Shown: one piece after another, positions 1 through 7,746 of the stretch
How the letters are laid out: every line of letters starts with the position of its first letter
How positions within the stretch are numbered: position 1 is the first letter of the stretch
Assembly (NCBI GenBank): GCA_016717345.1
Contig: JADKFR010000002.1
Span: 310,001 to 374,000, forward strand
Source: Propionibacteriaceae bacterium
Lineage (GTDB): Bacteria; Actinomycetota; Actinomycetes; Propionibacteriales; Propionibacteriaceae
Direction: 5' to 3'
DNA length: 64,000 bases
The notes under the pieces: generated by a model
The model's input: the letters and a program-made list of their open reading frames with translations, nothing else
The model's database searches: none
Told to the model about the DNA's origin: nothing
Made by a program: the position numbers and the translations under genes

Positions 1-789
1 CTGGAATTGAGCGGCATGGACGAGCTCACCGACCTCACCAAATCGTTCAACGTGATGATGGCGACCCTGGCGAACTCGCGGGACCGGCAGCGACGCCTGA
101 TCGCCGACGCCGGACACGAACTGCGAACGCCGCTCACCTCGCTGCGCACCAACGTCGAACTCCTGGTGGCCGACGAGCGTCAGGGCATGCTCCCCCCGGG
201 GGCACGCAGCGAGATCCTGCGTGACATCGCCGCCCAGCTGGGCGAGTTCACAACCCTGATCGGAGACCTGGTGCACCTGTCGCGCGAGGAATCGGTGGCA
301 CCGCACCCCGAACCGATTGAACTCAGCGACGTCGTCGGCAACGCTCTGGCGCGCGCCAAGCGGCGGGGACCAGGACTGGTCTTCGACGTCCAGCTCGACC
401 CGTTCTACCTGGTGGGTGAGCCCGAAAGCCTGGAGCGGGCGATCACCAACCTGCTCGACAACGCGGTGAAGTTCTCCCCGCCGGGTGGCGTCATCACCGT
501 CCGCCTGACCGGTGACCGGCTGCGGATCTCCGATCAGGGCCCCGGCATCGCAGCCGAGGACCTGCCGCTGGTGTTCGACCGGTTCTACCGCTCGCAGCAG
601 GCGAGGACCACCCCCGGTTCGGGGTTGGGTCTGTCCATCGTGGCGCAAACCATCAAGGCCCACGGCGGCTGGGTCAAGGCGGGTCTCTCCGCTGATGGGG
701 GGGCCGAATTCACGGTCCGGCTGCCCGGCAGCAGCGACCCGTTCGAGTCCCCGGCCACGACGGCCTCGATCCCGCGGATCACCGACTGA
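1..789 (+). CDS. Two-component sensor histidine kinase, 3' part (MprB-like)
   Basis: The reading frame is open to the left edge of the window, so the N-terminal sensor and membrane segments are missing. What remains starts in the tail of a HAMP linker and continues into a HisKA dimerisation domain, with the phospho-acceptor histidine in DAGHELRTPLTSLRTN, followed by a HATPase_c domain with an N box (NLLDNAVKFSPP), a DQGPGI G1 box and a GSGLGLSIV G2 box. This order is that of a classical membrane-bound histidine kinase, and the HisKA sequence resembles actinobacterial MprB. A partner response regulator would be expected upstream, outside the window. The gene converges on the DUF3152 gene with a gap of only 15 bp. 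The ligand and target regulon cannot be inferred. Confidence 0.9.
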   Translation: MELSGMDELTDLTKSFNVMMATLANSRDRQRRLIADAGHELRTPLTSLRTNVELLVADERQGMLPPGARSEILRDIAAQLGEFTTLIGDLVHLSREESVAPHPEPIELSDVVGNALARAKRRGPGLVFDVQLDPFYLVGEPESLERAITNLLDNAVKFSPPGGVITVRLTGDRLRISDQGPGIAAEDLPLVFDRFYRSQQARTTPGSGLGLSIVAQTIKAHGGWVKAGLSADGGAEFTVRLPGSSDPFESPATTASIPRITD

Positions 790-804
790 CGGGCTGCGTC
801 CGGT

Positions 805-1593
805 TCAGCTGTGGGGCCAGGGGTTGGCCGTGCAGCCCTTCAGGTCGCGGCCCTGATCGGCCATGACCGGGGCCGGCCCACCCGACTTTGGGCACGTGGC
901 GAGCGGCTCGCCGAGGAGGAGCCCGGCCGCGTGGTTCACCAGGTAGCGCTGGAAGTCGGCCGTGGCCCCCGCGTAGGTGGCCGGAGGGGTCTGCCAGCCG
1001 ACCGCGTTGATCACCAGGCGGGTGCCGGAGCTGCACGTCCAGTCGGTGTCCTTCCCACACTGGGACGCCGCGGTCGCGGGGGCGCTCAGGTACACGGTGA
1101 AGTCGGCCCGCTTCGGGTCGGCCACCAACGAGAACCGCACCCGCCCACCACCGGTCCAGCTCCGCGGGTCGTTGAGCGTCGCGGCGACCTTCCTGGCGAC
1201 GGCGTTCGCGGACAGGTCGCTGGAGGTTTCGACGGCGACCACGTACCTGCGCTGCGTGCCCTCGGACCCGACCGCCGGTACCGAGATCGTCGAGGTGTCG
1301 AACTTCCCGGAGGCCGCCATGCCGCGGGAGGTGGCAGACGACGTCGGGGACGAGGTAGCCGTCGTGGACGTCGCGCTGGTGGATTCCGAGGCAGTCGGAG
1401 TGGCCGACGTGGCCACGGCCGGCGGCCTCGAGACGCTGCCGGTCGGCTTTCCGACGCGCTCGACGGGTGCCGACAGCGCACTCACCCACACGGAAAGTGC
1501 CACCACTACGGCCACGCCTGCCGCGATCGCCCAGGCCAGCCGGGAACCCACCCACGGCGGCACGCGAAGCCAGGGACGGGGGGGCTGGGACAC
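805..1593 (-). CDS. Membrane-anchored DUF3152 protein with degenerate metalloprotease motif
   Basis: A 262-residue protein with one N-terminal membrane segment (about residues 18-40), a Ser/Thr/Ala/Pro-rich linker (about 50-95) and a C-terminal domain that I recognise as DUF3152 from WTGGGRVRFSLV, the paired cysteines and the ending GCTANPWPHS. In this family the domain normally carries a zinc-protease-like NHEVGHxLGHxH signature. Here the same place reads NHAAGLLLGEPLATCP: the Glu and the second and third His are gone, so catalysis is unlikely. It probably acts outside the membrane, perhaps as a binding or scaffold protein. The GTG start at 1593 is chosen because a TAGGGT hexamer lies 6 nt upstream, consistent with a leaderless mRNA. 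Confidence 0.8.
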   Translation of the reverse strand: MSQPPRPWLRVPPWVGSRLAWAIAAGVAVVVALSVWVSALSAPVERVGKPTGSVSRPPAVATSATPTASESTSATSTTATSSPTSSATSRGMAASGKFDTSTISVPAVGSEGTQRRYVVAVETSSDLSANAVARKVAATLNDPRSWTGGGRVRFSLVADPKRADFTVYLSAPATAASQCGKDTDWTCSSGTRLVINAVGWQTPPATYAGATADFQRYLVNHAAGLLLGEPLATCPKSGGPAPVMADQGRDLKGCTANPWPHS

Positions 1594-1599
1594 CCCCTC

Positions 1600-1605
1600 A
1601 CCCTA
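1600..1605 (-). promoter_or_regulatory. Putative -10 of leaderless promoter for the DUF3152 gene
   Basis: TAGGGT (read on the minus strand) ends 6 nt before the GTG at 1593. This is the spacing expected when transcription starts at the start codon. No Shine-Dalgarno sequence is visible. Confidence 0.45.
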
Positions 1606-1644
1606 GCAACCGCCGCCGTCGGACCTCGCGGGCGCCGCCGGCCC

Positions 1645-2295
1645 TCACTCGGCCAGGATCACCAGCAGCGTGCGGGGTCCGTGGACGCCCTCGACCCGGC
1701 TCAGCTCGATGTCACTGGTGGCCGACGGCCCGCTGATCCAGGTCAACGGGTTGCCGTTGGTGACCGCCTCGGCCAACCGTCCGACCGCCTCGGGGACATC
1801 GGAGACGACCTGATCGGCGCGCACCACACACAGGTGGGTGTCCGGCACCAGCGTCAGGGCGCGACGACCCTGATCGGCGGCGTGGTCGAGGACGATCGTC
1901 CCGGTTTCGGCGATGCTCACCGCCGAGGCGGTGACGACCGCGTCGATGCCGTTGAGTTCGGCGCGGGACAGCTGCGGATCGTCATCGTGGATGGTGATGC
2001 CGGCCTCAGCGATGGCCTGGCGCCAGCCGGCGTCCAGCCCGGACGGGAGGACGACGGAACCGACCCCGACTCCGAGCAGCATGTCCTTGATCAGGCCGGC
2101 GACCTGATCCGAGGGAACCCTCCGGACATCCGCCTTGTAGTCGACCGTCATGTCGACGAAGCGTTCCAGGATGTCCGGCATCGCGGTGGGCTGGCCGTAC
2201 ACCCACGGGTTCGGGACGTCCAGCGCCGGATCCGGCTGCACGACGTCGGCCAGTGACGTGCGGATCCTCGACAGAATCTCTTCCCGGGCGTTCAT
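1645..2295 (-). CDS. lutC: Lactate utilization protein C (LUD domain)
   Basis: A 216-residue LUD-domain protein and the third gene of a lutABC operon. LutABC is a cytoplasmic iron-sulfur complex that oxidises L-lactate to pyruvate. Family landmarks are the N-terminal helix AREEILSRIRTSL, the nucleotide/substrate-fold segment VSIAETGTIVLDH and the C-terminal GPSATSDIELSRVEGVHGP. The longer open frame upstream is discarded: the ATG at 2295 overlaps the lutB stop by one base (TGATG), a typical translational coupling, and gives the usual family length. It is probably co-transcribed from the promoter upstream of lutA. Confidence 0.93.
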   Translation of the reverse strand: MNAREEILSRIRTSLADVVQPDPALDVPNPWVYGQPTAMPDILERFVDMTVDYKADVRRVPSDQVAGLIKDMLLGVGVGSVVLPSGLDAGWRQAIAEAGITIHDDDPQLSRAELNGIDAVVTASAVSIAETGTIVLDHAADQGRRALTLVPDTHLCVVRADQVVSDVPEAVGRLAEAVTNGNPLTWISGPSATSDIELSRVEGVHGPRTLLVILAE

Positions 2296-3776
2296 CACTT
2301 GCCCTCCCCTCGGGTGCGTTTCCACCAACTGCGGAAAGACTCCGTCGGTGGCATGGGTAGGTCGCGGGCTCGCGTCCACGGGGAGGCGGGCCATGGCATC
2401 GGGCCGAGGTAGTCCTTCTTCATGACCTTGGCGGCCACCGCGGCCATGCTCTCCATGAACTCGAAGTGCTTGTGATCGCCGAAGGCCCACTGGGCACCGG
2501 TCATGATCGTCGGTTCCAGGTGAAGCCCCTGCCGCTTCTTGTCGGCGACCTTGTGTCGCAGGTGCACGAGCATGTCCGGGATCGGGATCCGCACCGGGCA
2601 GACGTCGAAGCACGCGCCACACAGGGTGGAGGCGAACGGCAGCGACTTGTCGATGTCGGACTCGATTCCCCGCAGCTGCGGGTTGAGTACCGCTCCGATC
2701 GGTCCGGGGTAGACCGAGCCGTAGGCGTGGCCGCCCACACGCTCGTAGACGGGGCAGATGTTGAGGCAGGCCGAGCACCGGATGCAGCGCAGCGCGTAGC
2801 GTCCGTCCGGGTCGGCCAGCACCCGGGTGCGTCCGTTGTCGATCAGGACGACGTGGACCTCCTGCGGTCCGTCACCGGGGGTGACGCCGGTCCACATCGA
2901 CGTGTAGGGGTTCATCCGCTCCCCGGTCGAGGACCGCGGCAGCAGCTGCATGAAGACCTCGAGGTCGGCGATCGTCGGCAGCACCTTCTCGATCCCCACC
3001 ACCGAGATCAGGGTCTCCGGCAGGGTCAGGCACATCCGTCCGTTGCCCTCGGATTCCACGACCACCAGCGTCCCGGTTTCGGCGATCGCGAAGTTCGCCC
3101 CTGAGACCGCGACCTTGGCGCGCAGGAACTTCTCCCGCAGGTGGGTGCGGGCAGCCCCGGCGAGGACGGCCGGCTCATCGGTCAGGCCTTCGGGGGCGGC
3201 CGTGCCGTACAGATGCATCTCGCGGAGGAAGATCTCGCGAACCTCGGCGCGGTTGCGGTGGATCGCGGGAACCAGGATGTGGCTCGGGCGGTCATGGCCC
3301 AGCTGGACGATCAACTCGGCCAGGTCGGTCTCCCAGGCGGCCACCCCTGCCTCTTCGAGAGCTTCGTTGAGTTCGATCTCCTGGGTGGCCATCGACTTCA
3401 CCTTGACGACCTCGTCGACGCCCTTGGCCTTCACGAGTCCGACGACGATCTGGTTGGCTTCGGCGGCGTCCCTGGCCCAATGGACGGTCGCGCCGGCCTT
3501 GGTCAGCGATTCCTCCAACAAGACGAGGTAGCTGTCGAGGTGGCGCATGGTGCGGTCCTTGATGGCCGCACCGGCGAGTCGGAGCTCCTCCCAGTTCTCG
3601 ACCTCACCGACCACCTTGGCCCGCTTGGCGCGGATAGTGGTGGTGGCATTGCGCAGGTTCTTGCGCATCTGGGTGTTGTTGAGCTGGGCCTTGGCGTTCG
3701 TCGGGAAGGTGGGCATCCCCAGGAACGTGCCGCTCGGCGGCGCCGGCGTCCGGCGCATGGGCTCGGTGGTGGTCAC
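2295..3776 (-). CDS. lutB: Lactate utilization iron-sulfur protein LutB
   Basis: A 493-residue fusion-type protein: an N-terminal LUD domain (about residues 70-300, including AIAETGTLVVVESEGNG) followed by a ferredoxin-like part with CIRCSACLNICPVYERVGG and CGACFDVCPVRIP, the two cysteine clusters that bind [4Fe-4S] centres, and a C-terminal LutB tail. It transfers electrons from lactate oxidation within the LutABC complex. The start overlaps the end of lutA by 4 bp and its stop overlaps lutC, so the three genes form one operon. Length and cluster spacing are normal for the family, and all cluster cysteines I would expect are present. Confidence 0.95.
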   Translation of the reverse strand: MTTTEPMRRTPAPPSGTFLGMPTFPTNAKAQLNNTQMRKNLRNATTTIRAKRAKVVGEVENWEELRLAGAAIKDRTMRHLDSYLVLLEESLTKAGATVHWARDAAEANQIVVGLVKAKGVDEVVKVKSMATQEIELNEALEEAGVAAWETDLAELIVQLGHDRPSHILVPAIHRNRAEVREIFLREMHLYGTAAPEGLTDEPAVLAGAARTHLREKFLRAKVAVSGANFAIAETGTLVVVESEGNGRMCLTLPETLISVVGIEKVLPTIADLEVFMQLLPRSSTGERMNPYTSMWTGVTPGDGPQEVHVVLIDNGRTRVLADPDGRYALRCIRCSACLNICPVYERVGGHAYGSVYPGPIGAVLNPQLRGIESDIDKSLPFASTLCGACFDVCPVRIPIPDMLVHLRHKVADKKRQGLHLEPTIMTGAQWAFGDHKHFEFMESMAAVAAKVMKKDYLGPMPWPASPWTRARDLPMPPTESFRSWWKRTRGEGK

Positions 3777-4534
3777 CGGGCACCCCCTTCGGTGTGGGCC
3801 AGCACCTCGGCCAGATGGATCGGCTTCACGCCCGAGTTCTCACGGTGCAAGAGCCCGCCGATGTGCATCAGACAGGCATTGTCGCCCGTGATGAGGTACT
3901 CGGCTCCGGTCTCACGCACATGCCGGGCCTTGTCGGCGCCCATGGCGACCGAGACGTCCGGATTCTTGATCGAAAAGGTGCCCCCGAAGCCACAGCACTG
4001 GTCGGCGTCGGGGAGGGGCACCAGGTCGATGCCCTTGACCGCCTTGAGGAGCTGGTACGGCCGGTCGCCGACCTTCGCGACCCGGACGGAGTGACAGGTC
4101 GGGTGGTAGGTGACCCGGTGCGGGAAGTACCCGCCCACGTCGGTCACGCCGAGCACGTCGACCAGGAACTCGCTGAAGTCGTAGGTCTTGGTGACGATGT
4201 CGTCGACCGCGGCGATCAGGGCGTCGTCCTTCGCGTGGCGGGCCAGCATCGGGTGCTGGTGACGCACGGCGCCGGTGCACGAACCCGACGGCGCGACGAT
4301 GTAGTCGTAGCCGGCGAACGCTTTCACATAGGCCCGGACGGTGGGAACCGCGGCGTCGAAATAGCCGGTGTTGGTGAACATCTGACCGCAGCACGTCTGT
4401 TCCATCGGGAACTCCACCGTGCAGCCGAGCCGCTCCAGGACCGACACCACCGCCTTGGGCGTGCTCGGGAACATCATGTCGTTGACACAGGTGGCGAAGA
4501 GCGCCACCCGAAGGCCGTCTGCCGGAACTGGCAC
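3773..4534 (-). CDS. lutA: Lactate utilization protein LutA (two CCG domains)
   Basis: A 253-residue protein with two cysteine-rich CCG domains. The first runs from FATCVNDMMFPSTPKAV to EQTCCGQMFTNTGY and the second from YHPTCHSVRVAKVGDRP to DADQCCGFGGTFSIKNP. The family is a heterodisulfide-reductase-like (GlpC/LutA) electron-transfer subunit of L-lactate oxidation. It is the first gene of lutABC, divergent from a GntR-type regulator. The GTG at 4534 is preferred because GGAAGGGGG lies about 7 nt upstream. A promoter is suggested by TAATGT (complement of 4606-4611) next to a palindromic operator at 4613-4623, so lactate-responsive repression is likely. Confidence 0.94.
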   Translation of the reverse strand: MPVPADGLRVALFATCVNDMMFPSTPKAVVSVLERLGCTVEFPMEQTCCGQMFTNTGYFDAAVPTVRAYVKAFAGYDYIVAPSGSCTGAVRHQHPMLARHAKDDALIAAVDDIVTKTYDFSEFLVDVLGVTDVGGYFPHRVTYHPTCHSVRVAKVGDRPYQLLKAVKGIDLVPLPDADQCCGFGGTFSIKNPDVSVAMGADKARHVRETGAEYLITGDNACLMHIGGLLHRENSGVKPIHLAEVLAHTEGGAR

Positions 4535-4612
4535 AGCCGAACCCCCTTCCAGGGACGCTGGTCCGACTCACTGCCGTAGGGGTCGAACCGGTGCGGATGG
4601 GCTGAACATTAT

Positions 4613-4623
4613 TGGTCAGACCA
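4613..4623. promoter_or_regulatory. FadR/LldR-type operator between lutA and its regulator
   Basis: TGGTCAGACCA is an inverted repeat with one central base, matching the TNGT-N3-ACNA form described for actinobacterial LldR and the general FadR-subfamily TGGT/ACCA pattern. It abuts a candidate lutA -10 (TAATGT), where a bound repressor would block transcription. The adjacent GntR/FCD protein is the obvious ligand-binding partner. Confidence 0.75.
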
Positions 4624-4729
4624 TAAAGGACACGCTAGATGTCCCAGGGGCTCACGTCAAGGCGATCGGGCCGATCGACCGCTGCGCGGCCGGTTGCCGC
4701 CGCGGTCAACGACAGCAGGCGAAGGCGAG

Positions 4730-4735
4730 CACAAT
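4730..4735 (+). promoter_or_regulatory. Putative -10 of leaderless promoter for the GntR gene
   Basis: CACAAT ends 6 nt before the ATG at 4742. The same CACAAT-plus-6-nt arrangement precedes the mscS-like gene at 40616. No good -35 is visible. Confidence 0.35.
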
Positions 4736-4741
4736 GTGCCC

Positions 4742-5449
4742 ATGGCGACAGCTCTGGATCGCGACGGCGTCCGCACCTACGAGGTGGTGCTGCACCACAT
4801 CGAGTCCGGCATCCTGGACGGGACGTACCGTAAGGGCGACCAGCTTCCCCCCGAACGTGACCTCGCTTCCCAGCTGAATGTCGGACGCTCGGCCGTCCGC
4901 GAGGCGATGCGGGTGCTGCAGACCCAGGGGCTGATCACCACCAGCACGGGACGAGGGGGCGGGACTCGCCTGACCCCCACCCAGGGCGATGCGCTGGCGC
5001 GCATCTTCCGGCTGCACCTGGCCCTGGCCGGCTCCGGTGTCGCCGACCTGACCGAGACCCGCGTCGCCCTGGAGCGTGCCTCGGCGGCGATGGCCGCCCG
5101 ACGGGCCACGGCCCAGACCCTGACCCAGCTCACCACCCTCGTCGACGTCATGGAGACGGCCGATACCGTGGACGCGTTCAGCGACCTCGACACCGAGTTC
5201 CACGTGTTGATCGCCCGGGCGGGGCGGAACGACCTGGTCGCCGACCTGACGGTGGCGATCCGCCAGACCGTCCGCGGGCCGATCCGGGCCGCCTCCCTGG
5301 AGATGCCGGATTGGCCGGGCTTCCGGCTACGGCTCGTCAGCGACCACGCCCGGATCCTCGGTGCGATTGTGGCCGGGCAGCCTGAGGAGGCCGCCGAGCT
5401 GATGGAGGCGCACATCAGGGCCGCGTACGCCGTCCTCACCCCGGACTGA
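4742..5449 (+). CDS. lldR: GntR-family (FadR/LldR type) transcriptional regulator
   Basis: A 235-residue protein with an N-terminal winged helix (about 10-75; EVVLHHIESGILDGTY, then LPPERDLASQLNVGRSAVRE) and a C-terminal FCD ligand-binding domain (about 90-225). The FCD domain keeps metal-site residues in DLDTEFHVLIARAGR, SDHARIL and MEAHIRAA. The family binds small carboxylates and represses adjacent catabolic genes. It is divergent from lutABC with a TGGTCAGACCA palindrome between them, so a lactate-responsive regulator is the best reading; the symbol is assigned by context. The ATG at 4742 is used instead of upstream in-frame starts because the HTH begins shortly after it and a CACAAT hexamer sits 6 nt upstream. 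Confidence 0.88.
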   Translation: MATALDRDGVRTYEVVLHHIESGILDGTYRKGDQLPPERDLASQLNVGRSAVREAMRVLQTQGLITTSTGRGGGTRLTPTQGDALARIFRLHLALAGSGVADLTETRVALERASAAMAARRATAQTLTQLTTLVDVMETADTVDAFSDLDTEFHVLIARAGRNDLVADLTVAIRQTVRGPIRAASLEMPDWPGFRLRLVSDHARILGAIVAGQPEEAAELMEAHIRAAYAVLTPD

Positions 5450-5489
5450 GTGGCGTCCCGGACGAAGTGGCGTCCCGGACGAAGTGGCG
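5450..5489. repeat. Short tandem repeat, 17-nt unit, about 2.4 copies
   Basis: GTGGCGTCCCGGACGAA occurs at 5450-5466 and again at 5467-5483, followed by a partial third copy (GTGGCG). It lies directly after the GntR stop codon and before the rplI terminator-like hairpin. Its function is unknown; it could be a simple slippage product. Confidence 0.8.
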
Positions 5490-5509
5490 GCGCCGCTTGG
5501 ACGCGACAA

Positions 5510-5537
5510 CGCCGGCCGCCCCTAGAGACGACCGGCG
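5510..5537 (-). terminator. Hairpin downstream of rplI
   Basis: CGCCGGCCG pairs with CGACCGGCG across a 10-nt loop, with one G-U type mismatch. It lies 22 bp beyond the rplI stop. There is no T-tract, which is common for terminators in GC-rich actinobacteria. Confidence 0.5.
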
Positions 5538-5558
5538 CTACCGTCAGACGAGGATCGC

Positions 5559-6005
5559 TCAGGCGGCGACGACGTCCACGTTGATGTGGGCAACCACACC
5601 GGCCGTGAGCTTGATGCCCACGGTGTGCTCGCCCACAACCTTGATCGGCTTGGCGATCTCGACGGCACGCTTGTCGATGGCCGGGCCGCCGGCCTTCTTG
5701 ACGGCCAGCACGACATCGGCCTGGGTGATCGCACCGAAGAGCCTGCCGCCGGCACCCGCGTTGGCGGGCAGCTTGACCGACAGCGCCTCGAGCTGGGCCC
5801 GGACCTCCTTGGCGTGATCGACCGAACGGATTTCACGGGCGTCACGCGCTCGCTTGATGCCTTCGATCTGCTTCTCGGCGCCGCGTGTCCAGCTGATGGC
5901 GAAGCCGCGGGGCAACAGGTAGTTGCGGCCGTAGCCGTCCTTCACCTCGACGATGTCACCGGGAATGCCCACGTGGTCAACCGGGGCAGTCAGGATCAAC
6001 TTCAT
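5559..6005 (-). CDS. rplI: 50S ribosomal protein bL9
   Basis: 148 residues, the standard length for bL9. The N-terminal domain (MKLILTAPVDHVGIPGDIVE, then VKDGYGRNYLLPRGFAI) is followed by the long connecting helix (about 45-78) and the C-terminal rRNA-binding domain (LPANAGAGGRLFGAIT). It is the last gene of rpsF-ssb-rpsR-rplI, 14 bp after rpsR. The much longer open frame upstream is a shadow; the ATG at 6005 begins at the conserved MKLIL and is preceded by a purine-rich Shine-Dalgarno (GAAGGGGAA). Confidence 0.97.
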   Translation of the reverse strand: MKLILTAPVDHVGIPGDIVEVKDGYGRNYLLPRGFAISWTRGAEKQIEGIKRARDAREIRSVDHAKEVRAQLEALSVKLPANAGAGGRLFGAITQADVVLAVKKAGGPAIDKRAVEIAKPIKVVGEHTVGIKLTAGVVAHINVDVVAA

Positions 6006-6019
6006 AGCGTTTCCCCTTC

Positions 6020-6259
6020 TCAGCGAGCGGTTGAGGCGTAGGGCAGCAGGGCCACTTCGCGGGCGTTCTTGACCGCGATGGCGATCTTGCGCTGCTCCTG
6101 CACGGACAGGCCGGTGACCCGACGCGCACGGATCTTGCCGCGCTCGGAAATGAACTTCCGCAGCGTGGCGGTGTCCTTGTAATCGATGTGACCGACGCGA
6201 ATGGACTTCGCCGGCACGATCTTCTTCTTGTTCACAGGCTTGCGCTGTGACGAGGCCAT
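6020..6259 (-). CDS. rpsR: 30S ribosomal protein bS18, cysteine-free form
   Basis: A 79-residue bS18 with the diagnostic HIDYKDTATLRKFISERG and IRARRVTGLSVQEQRKIA and the ending NAREVALLPYASTAR. Zinc-binding S18 paralogues carry CxxC near residue 15; here that segment reads KKKIVPAKSIRVG with no cysteine anywhere, so this is a C-minus, zinc-independent form. It lies in the main ribosomal operon between ssb and rplI, so it is probably the housekeeping copy; cysteine-free S18 is also known from other actinobacteria. The ATG at 6259 has an AAGGAGAG Shine-Dalgarno upstream. Confidence 0.96.
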   Translation of the reverse strand: MASSQRKPVNKKKIVPAKSIRVGHIDYKDTATLRKFISERGKIRARRVTGLSVQEQRKIAIAVKNAREVALLPYASTAR

Positions 6260-6345
6260 TGTGGTGCTCTCCTTGTTGTCTGAAAGCCCGGCTCGGGAGC
6301 CGGAATGTGCCTACCCGCGAATGCGGGGAAGGATGGGTGGACGGA

Positions 6346-6840
6346 TCAGAACGGGGGTTCTTCGCCCTGGGCCTTGGCCCAGGGGTCGTTGCCGCCGCTG
6401 GATCGCTCGCTCGGGGTGTTGTTGGACCAACCCTGGGGCTGGCCGCCACCACCGCCACCGCCGTAGTTACCCCCACCGCTGGTGCGGGTGACCTTGGCCG
6501 TGGCGTACCGGAGCGCGGGACCGATCTCTTCGACCTCAACTTCGAACACCGTGCGCTTCTCACCCTCGCGGGTTTCGTAGCTGCGGGAGCGAAGCCGTCC
6601 CTGAACGATGACCCGCATCCCCTTGGTCAGGGATTCGGCCACGTTCTCGGCGGCTTGGCGCCACACGGCGCAGTTGAGGAACATGGCGTCGCCGTCTTTC
6701 CATTCCCCGGATTGACGGTCGAAGGTGCGCGGCGTCGAGGCAACCGTGAAGTTGGCCACGGGCGCCCCCGAGGGAGTGAAGCGCAGTTCGGGGTCGGCGG
6801 TCAGGTTGCCGACGACAGTGATGAGGGTTTCACCAGCCAT
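6346..6840 (-). CDS. ssb: Single-stranded DNA-binding protein
   Basis: 164 residues: an N-terminal OB fold (about 1-115; ETLITVVGNLTADPELRFTP, FLNCAVWRQAAENVAESL, RVIVQGRLRSRSYE), then a Gly/Gln/Asn/Ser-rich disordered tail ending in the acidic tip GEEPPF, which in this family recruits replication and repair partners. It lies between rpsF and rpsR as in most bacteria. The ATG at 6840 begins the conserved MAGETLI sequence; the extra upstream residues of the open frame are not family-like. A GAAAG Shine-Dalgarno-like stretch precedes it. Confidence 0.97.
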   Translation of the reverse strand: MAGETLITVVGNLTADPELRFTPSGAPVANFTVASTPRTFDRQSGEWKDGDAMFLNCAVWRQAAENVAESLTKGMRVIVQGRLRSRSYETREGEKRTVFEVEVEEIGPALRYATAKVTRTSGGGNYGGGGGGGQPQGWSNNTPSERSSGGNDPWAKAQGEEPPF

Positions 6841-6936
6841 GAGATTTCTTTCGATCGGACGTTGGGTCGACACCGAGCCTGCCAGGTGCCCCCGACAATT
6901 CGTGAGGGATGGTCACCGTGCAGGCAGGGATCGTGG

Positions 6937-7227
6937 TCAGTGGGTATCCGGACGGATGACCTTGGTCCGCATGATCTGCTCGTTGAGCGTGAACTGGCGA
7001 TCCAGTTCCTTCACGACGGCGGGATCGGCGGTCACGTTGATGACGGCGTAGATGCCTTCGGACTTCTTGCGGATGTCGTAGGCCAGACGGCGCCGACCCC
7101 ACACATCCAGGTTGTCCACGGTGCCGCCGGCCTTCGTGAAGGTAGCGAGCGGCTTCTCCAGCAGGCCGTTCACCTGACGGTCGTCAACGTCGGGATCGAT
7201 GATCACCATGACTTCGTACTTGCGCAT
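6937..7227 (-). CDS. rpsF: 30S ribosomal protein bS6
   Basis: A 96-residue bS6 starting MRKYEVMVIIDPDVDDRQV, with WGRRRLAYDIRKKSEGIY and ending in NEQIMRTKVIRPDTH. It binds 16S rRNA with bS18 and is the first gene of the rpsF-ssb-rpsR-rplI operon. The ATG at 7227 is fixed by an excellent Shine-Dalgarno, AGGAGGTGGA, about 8 nt upstream. A candidate promoter hexamer TAGAGT (complement of 7328-7333) lies about 100 nt upstream in the 147-bp gap behind it. Confidence 0.97.
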   Translation of the reverse strand: MRKYEVMVIIDPDVDDRQVNGLLEKPLATFTKAGGTVDNLDVWGRRRLAYDIRKKSEGIYAVINVTADPAVVKELDRQFTLNEQIMRTKVIRPDTH

Positions 7228-7327
7228 ACGCGAACTCCACCTCCTCTGGTCTTGAGCGGCCATGAGGAGATCCCATGGCAGGAGGGCGTATCGTTCGGCC
7301 GCCGAATCGGTCGACAGCCAAGGACGA

Positions 7328-7333
7328 ACTCTA
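7328..7333 (-). promoter_or_regulatory. Candidate -10 hexamer for the rpsF operon
   Basis: TAGAGT on the minus strand, about 100 nt upstream of rpsF, fits the actinobacterial TANNNT -10. A TTCGCA sequence about 18 nt further upstream could serve as a weak -35. The evidence is positional only. Confidence 0.3.
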
Positions 7334-7374
7334 CCCGGCAGTCAGGTCCGGTGCGAATCGTGAGGGCTGCCCGG

Positions 7375-7635
7375 TCAGCCGGCCTGCGACTCGCTGACTG
7401 ATTCCTTGCCCGTCCACAACCCGGGATGAATCTGTTCGGCAACGCCGAGGTATTCGGCCAGCGCGAGATAGCGGGACCGCAGCGACGGGGTCGGGAAATG
7501 ACGTCCATTCAGCCACCCCTGGACCGTCGCCGGAGGTACTCCGGCAATTGCGGCAGCACCTCGAATGGACACATTCCGAGAAATCCGGGCGTCGTTCAAC
7601 AACTGCGAGAACTCCTCGCGCCTCACCGGAACCAC
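7375..7635 (-). CDS. Small helix-turn-helix (XRE-like) protein
   Basis: An 86-residue protein in which residues about 8-64 form a Cro/CI-like helix-turn-helix (SQLLNDARISRNVSIRGAAA, then GVPPATVQGWLNGRHFPTPS). There is no effector domain, only a short tail. The GTG at 7635 is the start of the open frame; an internal start is possible. It lies upstream of rpsF on the same strand but separated by 147 bp. It might be a stand-alone DNA-binding protein or a remnant of a larger HTH-containing protein. Codon use is ordinary for the region. Its target is unknown. Confidence 0.6.
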   Translation of the reverse strand: MVPVRREEFSQLLNDARISRNVSIRGAAAIAGVPPATVQGWLNGRHFPTPSLRSRYLALAEYLGVAEQIHPGLWTGKESVSESQAG

Positions 7636-7746
7636 GGCAGTTCCCCTTCCTCCGCTGGTGCTGCCCCCTAGAGAAAGTGAAACCGAGACATGAACGACCG
7701 GACCCCGCCGGCGGGAGGTTCATACACCTCCATACACCCCGCACAC

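Noticed and set aside
5450..5489. CRISPR-like repeat
   Set aside because: Only 2.4 direct tandem copies without spacers; there are no cas genes in the window.
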